This document shows, piece by piece, positions 36,652 to 44,825 of a DNA stretch of 64,000 nucleotides. A program made the position numbers and the translations under genes. The number at the start of each line of letters is the position of its first letter. Position 1 is the stretch's first letter. This DNA comes from CAZRGV01 sp964599655 (GTDB taxonomy: Bacteria > Planctomycetota > Planctomycetia > Isosphaerales > Isosphaeraceae). The notes under the pieces are model-generated. The model worked only from the letters and a program-made list of their open reading frames with translations, was not told the origin of the DNA and did no database searches. The DNA lies in the NCBI GenBank assembly GCA_964599655.1, contig CAZRGV010000013.1, positions 1 through 64,000 of the forward strand, in the 5' to 3' direction.

Positions 36652-37035
36652 TCATGTTCCCAGCGGGTGGGATCTCCAGACGATCTGACAGCGGTTTCCA
36701 GCGGGGTCCTGGAAGAAGGCCGTCTTGAAGTCGTCGGTGTCGAGCAACGTGTCGGTCTCGAACATCGCTCCTTGCGCTTCGAGTGAGGCGCGTGCGGCGG
36801 CGAAATCGTCGACATAAAAGGCGACATGACAGACGTATCGTGTGTTCGCGGCAGGAGTTCCGGCCGGCCGAGCAATGATCTCGAGCACCGATCCGCCGTC
36901 ATCGGCCAGGAAGTAGCCGGCGACGGGGGCCTTGCTGTTGTCGAGCACGACGCGAAGACCCATCGTGTCCTGGTAGAAGGTCTTCAAGGTCTCGAGATCG
37001 TCGGTGAACAGGGCGAAATGCTCAATCTTCGACAT
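36652..37035 (-). CDS. VOC/glyoxalase family protein
   Basis: The 127-residue protein has the paired beta-alpha modules of glyoxalase I-like proteins: IEHFALFTDDLETLKTFYQDTMGLRVV with a first metal-type His, GGSVLEIIARP, CHVAFYVDDFAAARASLEAQGA and FFQDPAGNRCQIVWR with the final Glu position replaced by Gln. The ATG at 37035 has GAGGA ten bases upstream; the longer frame is not conserved. It may be a glyoxalase-like lyase or a binding protein. It lies 38 nt downstream of the EVE gene on the same strand. Confidence 0.85.
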   Translation of the reverse strand: MSKIEHFALFTDDLETLKTFYQDTMGLRVVLDNSKAPVAGYFLADDGGSVLEIIARPAGTPAANTRYVCHVAFYVDDFAAARASLEAQGAMFETDTLLDTDDFKTAFFQDPAGNRCQIVWRSHPLGT

Positions 37036-37073
37036 CGCGGGTTGTCCTCGGGAAAGCCAGTAGGCAGGCTCGG

Positions 37074-37547
37074 TCAGCGCTCGGAGCCATCGGCCAGAGC
37101 CAGGATCGTCGTCCACTCGTCGGGAGTGACGGGCTGGATCGAGAGTCGGCTTCCCTTACGGAGAAGCTCCATGCCGGAAAGGACGGAGATGGTCCGGAGG
37201 AAGGGGAGGCCGAGCGGCGGATCAATGGGACGCACGGCACGGATGGAAACCTGGACCCAGGTCGGGTTTTTGGGGTCGCTTTTCGGGTCGTAGTGCTCGG
37301 CGTCCGGGTCGAAGGCGGTCGGGTCGGGATGCGCCTCGCGAACCACCTCGGCAATGCCAGCGATGGCAGGCGGGCTTCCATTCGAGTGATAGAACAGGAC
37401 GCCGTCGCCTCGCTGAACCTGATCTCGCAAAAAGTTGCGAGCCCGGTAGTTACGCACACCGTCCCAGCCTGTCGTCCGTTTTGGGGCAGCCATCAGATCG
37501 GCGAAAGAGAAGCATTCGGGCTCGGATTTAAAGAGCCAGTAGGCCAT
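37074..37547 (-). CDS. EVE domain protein (thymocyte nuclear protein 1-like)
   Basis: A 157-residue single EVE domain, PUA-like fold: MAYWLFKSEPECFSFADLM at the N-terminus, the strongly conserved WDGVRNYRARNFLRDQVQRGDGVLFYHSN, and the C-terminal SGMELLRKGSRLSIQPVTPDEWTTIL. EVE domains bind modified nucleic acid bases (for example 5-methylcytosine derivatives) and occur alone or in restriction systems; here it is alone. The ATG at 37547 begins exactly at the conserved domain. The longer frame upstream lies in a low-conservation region. Stop and start spacing suggest co-transcription with the downstream VOC gene. Confidence 0.9.
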   Translation of the reverse strand: MAYWLFKSEPECFSFADLMAAPKRTTGWDGVRNYRARNFLRDQVQRGDGVLFYHSNGSPPAIAGIAEVVREAHPDPTAFDPDAEHYDPKSDPKNPTWVQVSIRAVRPIDPPLGLPFLRTISVLSGMELLRKGSRLSIQPVTPDEWTTILALADGSER

Positions 37548-37706
37548 GACGTACCGTTGCTCCGATTCCTCGAAAAACGGCCCGACGACCACTCCGATCG
37601 AACCGTGAGGGCGGATTGTCACCCGAATCCCCGAGAGAATCAACCACCACAGCGACGAAAGCCGCCGACGGGCACCGCCGGCCCATGCCGGACCGTGTCT
37701 TGTCCC

Positions 37707-37736
37707 TTGACGGACCGTGGTGGAGCCTTTTACCCT
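37707..37736 (+). promoter_or_regulatory. Candidate promoter for rimO
   Basis: TTGACG (37707-37712) and TACCCT (37731-37736) are 18 nt apart, about 100 nt upstream of the rimO start, in the 292-nt divergent region between the EVE gene and rimO. The -35 is good and the -10 is weak. Confidence 0.3.
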
Positions 37737-37839
37737 GGATTCCTGCCTACCCGTTTGGACCTGAGGACGTTCAGGAACGACCCTTCCTCCCGGTCCGATC
37801 CCATTGCCCCGGAGTCGTGGGGCGGATACAAAGCCATTC

Positions 37840-39270
37840 ATGAGTGATACCGCCGACGTGAAAGGCACCTTTTCCTTCGTCAGTCTGGGGTGCCCGAAAA
37901 ACCTCGTCGACTCCGAGCGGATGCTCGGACTGCTGGCGCGGGATGGCTATCATCTGGTTCCCGAGGTTGAGACCTCGGACCTAGTCATCATCAATACTTG
38001 CGGCTTCATCGACGCCGCACGGCAGGAATCGCTGGGCGTGATCCGCGAGATGCTCGAGCGGAAGAAGGCCGGCCTGATCAAGGGGGTTGTGGTTGCTGGT
38101 TGCCTGGCCGAACGCGAGAAGGAGCTGCTTCTGGAGAAGGTGCCCGAAGTCGATCAGATCGTGGGAGTCTTCGGACGAGAGGAGATCGCCCGCGCCGCCG
38201 ATCGCATCATGGGGAGTCTCCAGGAGCAACGAACCGTCTTTCGCCCCGCCCCGGTTCGAGCCCAGGACGACACCGCGAGACTGAGAATCACGCCGAAGCA
38301 CCTGGCTTACCTCAAAGTGTCGGAAGGCTGCGACCGGCTTTGTACGTTCTGTGCGATCCCTTACATGAGGGGGAAGCACGTGACCAAACCGATCGAAGAG
38401 GTTGTCCGTGAGGCCCGGCAACTCGCCGAGGACGGCGTCCGGGAACTGAATCTCGTGGCGCAGGACATGACCTACTACGGACTCGACCTGTACGGCGAGC
38501 CTCGACTGGCCGCCCTGCTCCGAGAGCTCGATCAGATCGAAGAACTCGACTGGATTCGGGTGCTCTACAATTACCCAAACTACTTCACCGACGAGCTTTA
38601 CCAGACCCTCGCCAATTCGTCGCGGATCTTGCCCTATCTCGACATGCCCTTGCAGCACATCAACGACCGTTTGCTCAAGGTGATGAATCGGAGGCATACG
38701 AGGGCAGAGACGGAGGCGATCATCAATCGATTGCGATCCACGATCCCCAACCTGGTCCTTCGAACCACGTTCATCGTCGGCTTTCCGGGAGAAACGGAGG
38801 CGGAGTTCGAGGAGTTGCTTTCGTTCGTCGAGGAGACCCGCTTCGAGCGACTCGGGGCCTTCACGTACTCGTTCGAGCCCGACACCCCATCGGCCCGATT
38901 GCCGGATCACCTGCCGGAGGAGGTCAAGAACGAGCGTCGTGACCGCATCATGGCCGCGCAGCAGCCGATCGCGTTCGCGTTCAACCAGCAATTGGTCGGA
39001 CGACGGCTTGATGTTCTCATCGACGGTCCTTCGGCCGACGGGCAGGGGGGATGGGTCGGTCGGACCTTCGCCGATGCCCCCGACGTCGATGGGCTCACGT
39101 ACGTTTCGGGTCGGAATCTGGAGTCTGGCGACCTCGTAAGCTGTGACATTCTCGAGGCGAGGGGGTATGATCTGGTCGCGCGGGCCGTCGCGGGGCCGCC
39201 CCGCGCACGCCGACCGCGACCGAAGCCTCGAAAACGGCCCTCGTCGCCGTTTACGATCCTTCCCAGTTGA
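37840..39270 (+). CDS. rimO: Ribosomal protein S12 methylthiotransferase RimO
   Basis: A 476-residue radical-SAM methylthiotransferase. The N-terminal MTTase domain has three cluster Cys residues in SLGCPKNLVDSE, INTCGFI and VAGCLAER. The radical-SAM CxxxCxxC motif is CDRLCTFC (about residue 163), followed by IPYMRGKHVTKPIEE. The TRAM-like tail covers about residues 395-450. The CPKN/GFI pattern matches RimO rather than the tRNA enzyme MiaB. RimO beta-methylthiolates an Asp of ribosomal protein S12 with two 4Fe-4S clusters and SAM. The ATG at 37840 lacks a strong ribosome site; a TTG at 37804 is an alternative. The last 25 residues are Arg/Pro rich. Confidence 0.92.
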   Translation: MSDTADVKGTFSFVSLGCPKNLVDSERMLGLLARDGYHLVPEVETSDLVIINTCGFIDAARQESLGVIREMLERKKAGLIKGVVVAGCLAEREKELLLEKVPEVDQIVGVFGREEIARAADRIMGSLQEQRTVFRPAPVRAQDDTARLRITPKHLAYLKVSEGCDRLCTFCAIPYMRGKHVTKPIEEVVREARQLAEDGVRELNLVAQDMTYYGLDLYGEPRLAALLRELDQIEELDWIRVLYNYPNYFTDELYQTLANSSRILPYLDMPLQHINDRLLKVMNRRHTRAETEAIINRLRSTIPNLVLRTTFIVGFPGETEAEFEELLSFVEETRFERLGAFTYSFEPDTPSARLPDHLPEEVKNERRDRIMAAQQPIAFAFNQQLVGRRLDVLIDGPSADGQGGWVGRTFADAPDVDGLTYVSGRNLESGDLVSCDILEARGYDLVARAVAGPPRARRPRPKPRKRPSSPFTILPS

Positions 39271-39301
39271 TGGGGCGCCTCGTTCTTGCGGGGAGGGTTC
39301 C

Positions 39302-40097
39302 GTGCGACAGCGACTCGGCATGATCGCGTTCGTTCCCCTGCTTCTGACGACGATTTCCGTCGTGGGGACCGCGAACCAGAGCGAAGATCCGTGGACCCTC
39401 GTGTTTCGAGACGATTTCGATCGATTTGACGCGCGACGATGGGAGAAAGCCACCCACACCTGGGATGGCAACGCCTCACGGTTTCGCCCGGAGAATGTCA
39501 CCTTCCAGGACGGGCGGATGCGATTGAGTCTCAAGAAGGAGTCGTTTCAGGATCGACAGTACACGGGGGGTGAGCTCCGGACGCGTCCGCCCGGAGGCTT
39601 CTTCCGTCATGGCCGATTCGTGGTCCGCATGAAGGCGGCTCGTGGAAGTTCGGTCGTCTCGTCCTTCTTCACCTATCGATAGTCCCTGGCAGGAAATCGA
39701 CATCGAGTTTCTGGGAAAAGATCCCACCAAGATCCACCTGAATATTTTCTACAACCCCGGCCCCGAGGGGGCGACCCACAATCAAGGGGATCTGGAGCAT
39801 CAGTCGCCGACGATTCTCGAACTGGGGTTCGACGCGTCGGCCGCGTTTCATGAGTATGCATTCGAGTGGGATGCAACCCACGTCCGATGGTATGTCGACG
39901 GGCGACTCATCCACACCAAGCCGTCTCCCCCGAGTCCGAAGCAGCCGGTTCCGGAACTGCCGCAACAATTGATGATGAATCTCTGGACATCGGAGGGCGT
40001 GGACTGGGCCGGTCCCCGAGACGACGCCGCGTTCCCAGCGCAGGCGGAGTACGATTTCGTGGAAGTTTACCGAAGGTCGACACCTGATGGCCGATGA
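39302..40097 (+). pseudogene. Family 16 glycoside hydrolase, split by a frameshift
   Basis: The first part (39302-39682) starts at GTG after GGGGAGGG, has a signal peptide (about residues 1-25) and GH16-type sequence (LVFRDDFDRFDARRWEKA, GGELRTR, GRFVVRMKAARGSSVVSSFF) and then stops. The second part, in another frame and overlapping it, resumes at SPWQEIDIEFLGKDP, which contains the E-x-D-x-E catalytic motif of GH16, and continues through HEYAFEWDATHVRWYVDG to TGA at 40095-40097. Joining requires a +1-type shift near 39675-39684. GH16 enzymes cut beta-1,3 or beta-1,4 glycans such as laminarin, agar or carrageenan. Either a real inactivating mutation or a sequencing error in one spot. The 3' end overlaps the pgsA start. 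Confidence 0.8.
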
Positions 40098-40701
40098 GAT
40101 GGATCAGAACGCCGCCGGGTTGAGTGTCGCCTCGCCTCGAACGAGATTCTGGAACGTCCCGAATACCCTCACCGTGGCCCGTCTGGGACTCGCGGTGGTG
40201 GTCTTCGAATTGATCGGACATGGCTTGTTCCTGTCGGCCATGGCGGTCTTTGTGATCGCGTCCCTGACCGACGCGCTCGACGGCTACTTCGCGAGACTGC
40301 TCAACCAGGAGTCGGCCATCGGTCGCCAGCTTGATCCGCTGGTCGACAAGGTGATTGTGGCGGGGGCTTTGATTTACCTGCTCCCCGTGCCCAGGACCGG
40401 ATTGGCCCCCTGGATGGTGACGGTGATCGTCGTCCGAGAACTGATCGTCCAGGCCCTTCGAAGTCTCATCGAGGGCCGAGGGGTGGCCTTCGGCGCGAGG
40501 ATGACGGGGAAGCTCAAGACCTTGTTCCAATGCTTGTCGATTATCTTCATCCTCTTCTCGCTTGGATGGTCGATGTCGACTCCGGCGCTCTGGCTTCGCG
40601 ACGTGGTGACCTGGTCGGCCGTGGGGCTCACCATCTATAGTGGCGCGATCTACCTCGTCGTTGCCTGGCCAACGTTGCGAGGGTCATCCGCGTCACATTG
40701 A
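40087..40701 (+). CDS. pgsA: CDP-alcohol phosphatidyltransferase (phosphatidylglycerophosphate synthase type)
   Basis: A 204-residue integral membrane enzyme with about five helices. The family motif D-G-x2-A-R-x8-G-x3-D-x3-D is complete (DALDGYFARLLNQESAIGRQLDPLVDK, cut: DG, AR, G, D, D at about residues 59-81). N-terminal NVPNTLTVARLGLA is typical of PgsA, which makes phosphatidylglycerophosphate from CDP-diacylglycerol and glycerol-3-phosphate in the inner membrane; other CDP-alcohol transferases are possible. Its ATG lies 11 nt inside the end of the GH16 frame, suggesting coupling. UppP follows after about 90 nt. Confidence 0.88.
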   Translation: MADEMDQNAAGLSVASPRTRFWNVPNTLTVARLGLAVVVFELIGHGLFLSAMAVFVIASLTDALDGYFARLLNQESAIGRQLDPLVDKVIVAGALIYLLPVPRTGLAPWMVTVIVVRELIVQALRSLIEGRGVAFGARMTGKLKTLFQCLSIIFILFSLGWSMSTPALWLRDVVTWSAVGLTIYSGAIYLVVAWPTLRGSSASH

Positions 40702-40792
40702 TGGGCCGTGTCGTAAGCTAAGACGGGGAACGAAGGGTCAGCGCGTCCGGAGCGCTGTGGCGAGTCAAACCAGTAACGAGAGAATTCTGGGA

Positions 40793-41761
40793 ATGGGCTG
40801 GTTAACCTCTCTGTTTCTGGGCGCGGTCCAGGGTGTCACCGAGTTCCTGCCGGTTTCGAGCAGTGGCCACCTGGCTTTGTTCCAGATTGTCGGCTCCCAG
40901 TCGACCTCGACGACGACCACAGGCGCCGAGAACCTGTTCTTCGACGTGATGCTCCACGTCGGAACCACCACCGCGATTGTCTTTCACTATCGCCGCGAGA
41001 TCGCCGAGGGGGTCCAAGGTTTGCTCGGCGCGGGACACGTCCGATCGGGCTTCGACCGCTCGAACGTGCTCCGTGTCGGCCTGCTGGCGATCGTGGCGAC
41101 GTTGCCACTGATTCCCGATGCCCTCTACTTCAAAAAGCTGATCGACGAGTCGTTCGAGAGCCTGACGGTGGTCGGATTTGGCTTTCTCACGACCGCCATC
41201 CTCTTGACCTTGACGACCCGGATGAAGGGCGGCCAAAAGGGTCCGAACGAGACCTTGATTCGAGACGCGTTCCTCGTGGGTCTGGCCCAGGCGTTTGCCC
41301 CGCTGCCGGGAGTCAGCCGGAGTGGGATCACGATCGCGGCGGCGCTCGGACTCGGGTTTTCCCGGGTCTGGGCCGTCGGATTCAGCCTGCTGATCTCGGT
41401 TCCAGCGGTGTTCGGGGCGGCGATCCTCGAGCTGCGAAAGGTGGACGTTTCCCTCCTCACGGCGGAACGAGTCCTTCAGACGATTTCGGCCACGATCCTG
41501 GCAGGACTGGTCGGTTACGCGGCGATCCTCTGGCTGGTCCGGGTTGTCCGGGCCGGTCGATTGTGGTATTTTTCTGTATACCTGGTTTTCCTGTCAGCCC
41601 TCATCCTGGGCGGGATCGCGACCCGGAAGGATCGACCCGATGCCGGGAACGCGCGCGTTGTGGACGTGTCCAAGTCTGGCGCTCCTCCGGGATCGCGCGT
41701 TGGCCGACGAACAGACCGACCCTCAGGCGCTCTGGATCGTCCCCTCATCCCTGGCTCGTAG
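40793..41761 (+). CDS. uppP: Undecaprenyl-diphosphatase
   Basis: A 322-residue BacA/UppP-type membrane phosphatase that recycles undecaprenyl pyrophosphate to the monophosphate carrier of peptidoglycan synthesis. Hallmarks are the N-terminal LGAVQGVTEFLPVSSSGHL and the second motif LPGVSRSGITIAAAL (about residues 168-183), with seven to eight helices. The last 45 residues or so (from KDRPDAGNA onward) are hydrophilic and lie in the stretch that overlaps the start of the addB gene by 122 nt. An in-frame GTG upstream near 40757 could extend the N-terminus. Some members give bacitracin resistance when overexpressed. Confidence 0.92.
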   Translation: MGWLTSLFLGAVQGVTEFLPVSSSGHLALFQIVGSQSTSTTTTGAENLFFDVMLHVGTTTAIVFHYRREIAEGVQGLLGAGHVRSGFDRSNVLRVGLLAIVATLPLIPDALYFKKLIDESFESLTVVGFGFLTTAILLTLTTRMKGGQKGPNETLIRDAFLVGLAQAFAPLPGVSRSGITIAAALGLGFSRVWAVGFSLLISVPAVFGAAILELRKVDVSLLTAERVLQTISATILAGLVGYAAILWLVRVVRAGRLWYFSVYLVFLSALILGGIATRKDRPDAGNARVVDVSKSGAPPGSRVGRRTDRPSGALDRPLIPGS

Positions 41762-44700
41762 GCAAATTGAGCACGAACTGGCCCGGCGACGAGGCCTTGT
41801 GCGCGGGCTTCGCGTTTGGACGTGGATCGACCTCTGGCGAGAGGTTCGCGCGGGGCTGAAAACGGGTCCCGGCTGGCTTTCCCCGTCCGGAGTCCGAGCG
41901 GTCCTGGGGCTCGCGATCGATCGAGCACGTCGCGACGGATTGCTTCGCGAGGTTGGAGCTCTTGCGGAAACGTCGGGTTATCGTCGACGCCTCCAGAGCC
42001 GAATCGCCGCATGGACGCGCGCCGAGTTTCGTTCCGACGACGAGCCACCGCTTGGCGCTGATCGTGACGAATGGAGTGTCTTCTTCCGATACCGCCGATA
42101 CTTGAAACAAATCGACGCGGAAGACGCGGAAGGGTTCTCCGTCTGGGCGTCGCGAAGGCTGTTCCGCTCTCCTCCCTCCAACCTACGAACGCCCGGCAAC
42201 GTGATCCTGCTCGATCCGTCGCGAGATGGTCGAGCCGCCGCTCGGGCGTTATCGTTTTTCTCTCGGCGGTCCGCAACGATCCGGGTCCTCCTGCCTTGGG
42301 ATCCCGAGGAGGGCCGCGAAGAGGTCTTCGCCGATATCGCGCCGATTCGAGAGGCCCTGTTGAACGAGGGCTTCCTCGAGACAAGATTCACCACGACCGA
42401 CGATCGACCCGCTGGACTTCTTGGAATCGAGCGCGGCCTCTTCCGCCTCGGACCTTCCCCAAATCTGAACCGGACCGACGGACTCTCCGTGCAAGGGGCT
42501 CCGGAAGGGGAAGGCGCCGCATTGGCCGTGGCCGGTCGGGTTCGCGAGTGCCTCCGTTCGGGTTGCGATCCCGATGACGTCGTGGTCGTTGTTCCTCGAT
42601 GGAGTGAACAGGGCGAACGTGTGCGGGAGACACTCCGGTCTTGGGGAATTCCCGCATCGGCCGAAATTGCCGGCTCCCTTGCCAGGGAACCCGTGATCGC
42701 CACTCTCCGAGCGGCGATGCGTGTGGCCGTCGATGGCTGGGAGGCCTCATCCGTCATCCATCTGCTTCAGAACGGCCGGCTGCGGCCTGACTGGTCGGAA
42801 CTCCGCGATCCAGGCGCGCTGGCAATGACCGCCAAGTGCATTCGAGAGACGCGCGTGTTTCGGGGCCGTGAGCCGATCCGCGAAGCGCTGCGGCGGGCCA
42901 GTCTTCCGACCCACGGTGAGGACGATCGTCGACGACTCCGCCGCGCGGAGCGAGCACAAACCGCGCTTGCCGTCTTTGATCGGCTTTGTGAGCTTCTCGG
43001 CGCGCTCGACCGACCCGCGACGTGGCGGGTTCAGAACCGGCGACTCCGCGCCCTGGCCGAAACGCTCAACCTTGCCGCGGACGATGCGGTCGGACTTCGG
43101 GCCCTGGAGCATCTCTGGAACATCCTGGACGATCACGCGACCGTTCAGGAACGTCTCGGCAAGGGAGAGGAAATCCTCTTCTGGTCGGAATTCACTCACG
43201 AAGTCGAATCGATCATTCGGGATGTTTCGATTCCATCCCCGGCCCAGTTCCCTGGGGAAATTCGGATCGCGACGGTTGACGAGATCGCCGGGGTGAGCGC
43301 GCGTCATCTTGTGCTGACGGATCTCGCCGAGGGAACCTTCCCCGCGCGGGACGTGATCGATCGCGACCCCACCGTGGCCCAGGCCGAGGTCAGCGAGTCG
43401 AGCCTCAGTCCGCTGGATCGTGCCTACGCGAGGGAGATGCGCCGCTTCCTTGACACGGTCAACTCGGCCAGGGCGTCGCTCACGTTGATCTACCCCACGA
43501 CGGATGAGAAGGGACAGTCCCTGCTTGCCGCGGGATTCCTGGAGGATGTTCGACGACTCTTCGCGCCTGAGACCTGGGCGGAATGCCACGCGGAGGTTCG
43601 ACGTCTCACGCCGATTCTCCCGGCATCCATGGTGGGTTCTCCCGCCGAGTGGCGGGTCAGGACCGTCGGCCTTGCCCTTGAGGGGCGTGCGGAGGCCCTG
43701 AAGGCCCTTGCGGAACTTGCGAGTTCACGGCGGCATCGACCCTCGCTCGATGGAACCGCGACGGCGTTGCTCGTGTCGGAGCGCCGGCTGAAACGCAAGG
43801 GATTCGGCCGCTACGATGGTCGACTGTCCGACCCGGCAATCCTCCGTCGCATCGCCGAGGATTTCGGTCCCAATCGCCTCGCGTTCAGCCCGAGCCAGCT
43901 AGAATCGTTCGCGCTTTGCCCCTTCCAGTTCTTCCAGAGATACGTGCTCCGACTGGAACCGACCGATGACCGCGAGGAACTCGAAGACGATTACGCAGGT
44001 CGCGGCAGCTTGATCCATAGCGCCCTGGAAACGTTGCACACGCGATTGCGGGACGAACCTTCCCAGGCCGGCGAATCGCTGGCCGAGCGCGTCAAGGCGA
44101 GCATCCAACCGGTGATCCGCCTCGTGTTGGAGCACCTCTCGGAGCCCATTTCCGACGTCGACGCAGGCTTGCGACGCATCGAAGCCGAACGGCTCGAGCG
44201 AACCGGTCGACGTTACGCCAGCCAGTTCGAGGCGTATTCGCAATCGCCCCAGGAGGTCGAATGCCACCTGTTCGAGGTGGCCTTCGGAAAAGCCTCCTCG
44301 CCCCATGAAGGGCTCGTTCTTGGGACCGGGAACCGGGCCGTCGGACTTCAAGGGATGATCGACCGGATCGATGTCGTCCGCACTCCCGATCGCACACTCT
44401 TTCGGGTCATCGACTACAAGACAGGCTCCTGTCCCGGGAGTCGAGAGGTCGAGTCGGGCCTGGCCATGCAACTGCCGCTGTATGCGATGGCCGTCGAACA
44501 AGTCATCTTGAAGGGGGAGGAGGCCGCTCCGCTCGATGTCGCCTACTGGGCCTTGAGGGATAAAGGGTTCAAGCGCGTCAAGAAAATGGCCGAGATCCAG
44601 TCGGGCACCGTGACGTTCGATGAGGATTGGCGAAACTATCTTCAACGTCTCGAAGTTTTCGTGCTGGAGCTGGTCGATCGACTTCGGAGGGCCTGTTTCC

Positions 44701-44825
44701 CGGTCCATCCCAGATTGGAAGATTGTACACGTTTTTGTGATTATCGTTCCGTTTGCCGTATTGCCCAGGTTCGACACGCCTCGAAGACCTGGGAGGACGC
44801 TCCCTCGATGGGAGCCGACTCATGA
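41640..44825 (+). CDS. addB: AddB-like helicase/exonuclease subunit (PD-(D/E)XK nuclease with Fe-S cysteines)
   Basis: The 1,061-residue protein looks like the AddB subunit of the AddAB double-strand-break resection enzyme. The N-terminal two thirds are UvrD-like but without a convincing Walker A motif, as in AddB. The C-terminal RecB-type nuclease has GSLIHSALETLH, GLQGMIDRIDV (about 902), VIDYKTGS (about 923) and QLPLYAMAVE. Four cysteines that would hold the 4Fe-4S staple of AddB are present: one in FALCPFQFFQRY (about 758) and three in CTRFCDYRSVC (about 1029-1039). The ATG at 41640 has AAGGA eight bases upstream. ATGA coupling to addA follows. It nicks or degrades one strand during RecA-loading resection. 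Confidence 0.87.
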   Translation: MPGTRALWTCPSLALLRDRALADEQTDPQALWIVPSSLARRQIEHELARRRGLVRGLRVWTWIDLWREVRAGLKTGPGWLSPSGVRAVLGLAIDRARRDGLLREVGALAETSGYRRRLQSRIAAWTRAEFRSDDEPPLGADRDEWSVFFRYRRYLKQIDAEDAEGFSVWASRRLFRSPPSNLRTPGNVILLDPSRDGRAAARALSFFSRRSATIRVLLPWDPEEGREEVFADIAPIREALLNEGFLETRFTTTDDRPAGLLGIERGLFRLGPSPNLNRTDGLSVQGAPEGEGAALAVAGRVRECLRSGCDPDDVVVVVPRWSEQGERVRETLRSWGIPASAEIAGSLAREPVIATLRAAMRVAVDGWEASSVIHLLQNGRLRPDWSELRDPGALAMTAKCIRETRVFRGREPIREALRRASLPTHGEDDRRRLRRAERAQTALAVFDRLCELLGALDRPATWRVQNRRLRALAETLNLAADDAVGLRALEHLWNILDDHATVQERLGKGEEILFWSEFTHEVESIIRDVSIPSPAQFPGEIRIATVDEIAGVSARHLVLTDLAEGTFPARDVIDRDPTVAQAEVSESSLSPLDRAYAREMRRFLDTVNSARASLTLIYPTTDEKGQSLLAAGFLEDVRRLFAPETWAECHAEVRRLTPILPASMVGSPAEWRVRTVGLALEGRAEALKALAELASSRRHRPSLDGTATALLVSERRLKRKGFGRYDGRLSDPAILRRIAEDFGPNRLAFSPSQLESFALCPFQFFQRYVLRLEPTDDREELEDDYAGRGSLIHSALETLHTRLRDEPSQAGESLAERVKASIQPVIRLVLEHLSEPISDVDAGLRRIEAERLERTGRRYASQFEAYSQSPQEVECHLFEVAFGKASSPHEGLVLGTGNRAVGLQGMIDRIDVVRTPDRTLFRVIDYKTGSCPGSREVESGLAMQLPLYAMAVEQVILKGEEAAPLDVAYWALRDKGFKRVKKMAEIQSGTVTFDEDWRNYLQRLEVFVLELVDRLRRACFPVHPRLEDCTRFCDYRSVCRIAQVRHASKTWEDAPSMGADS

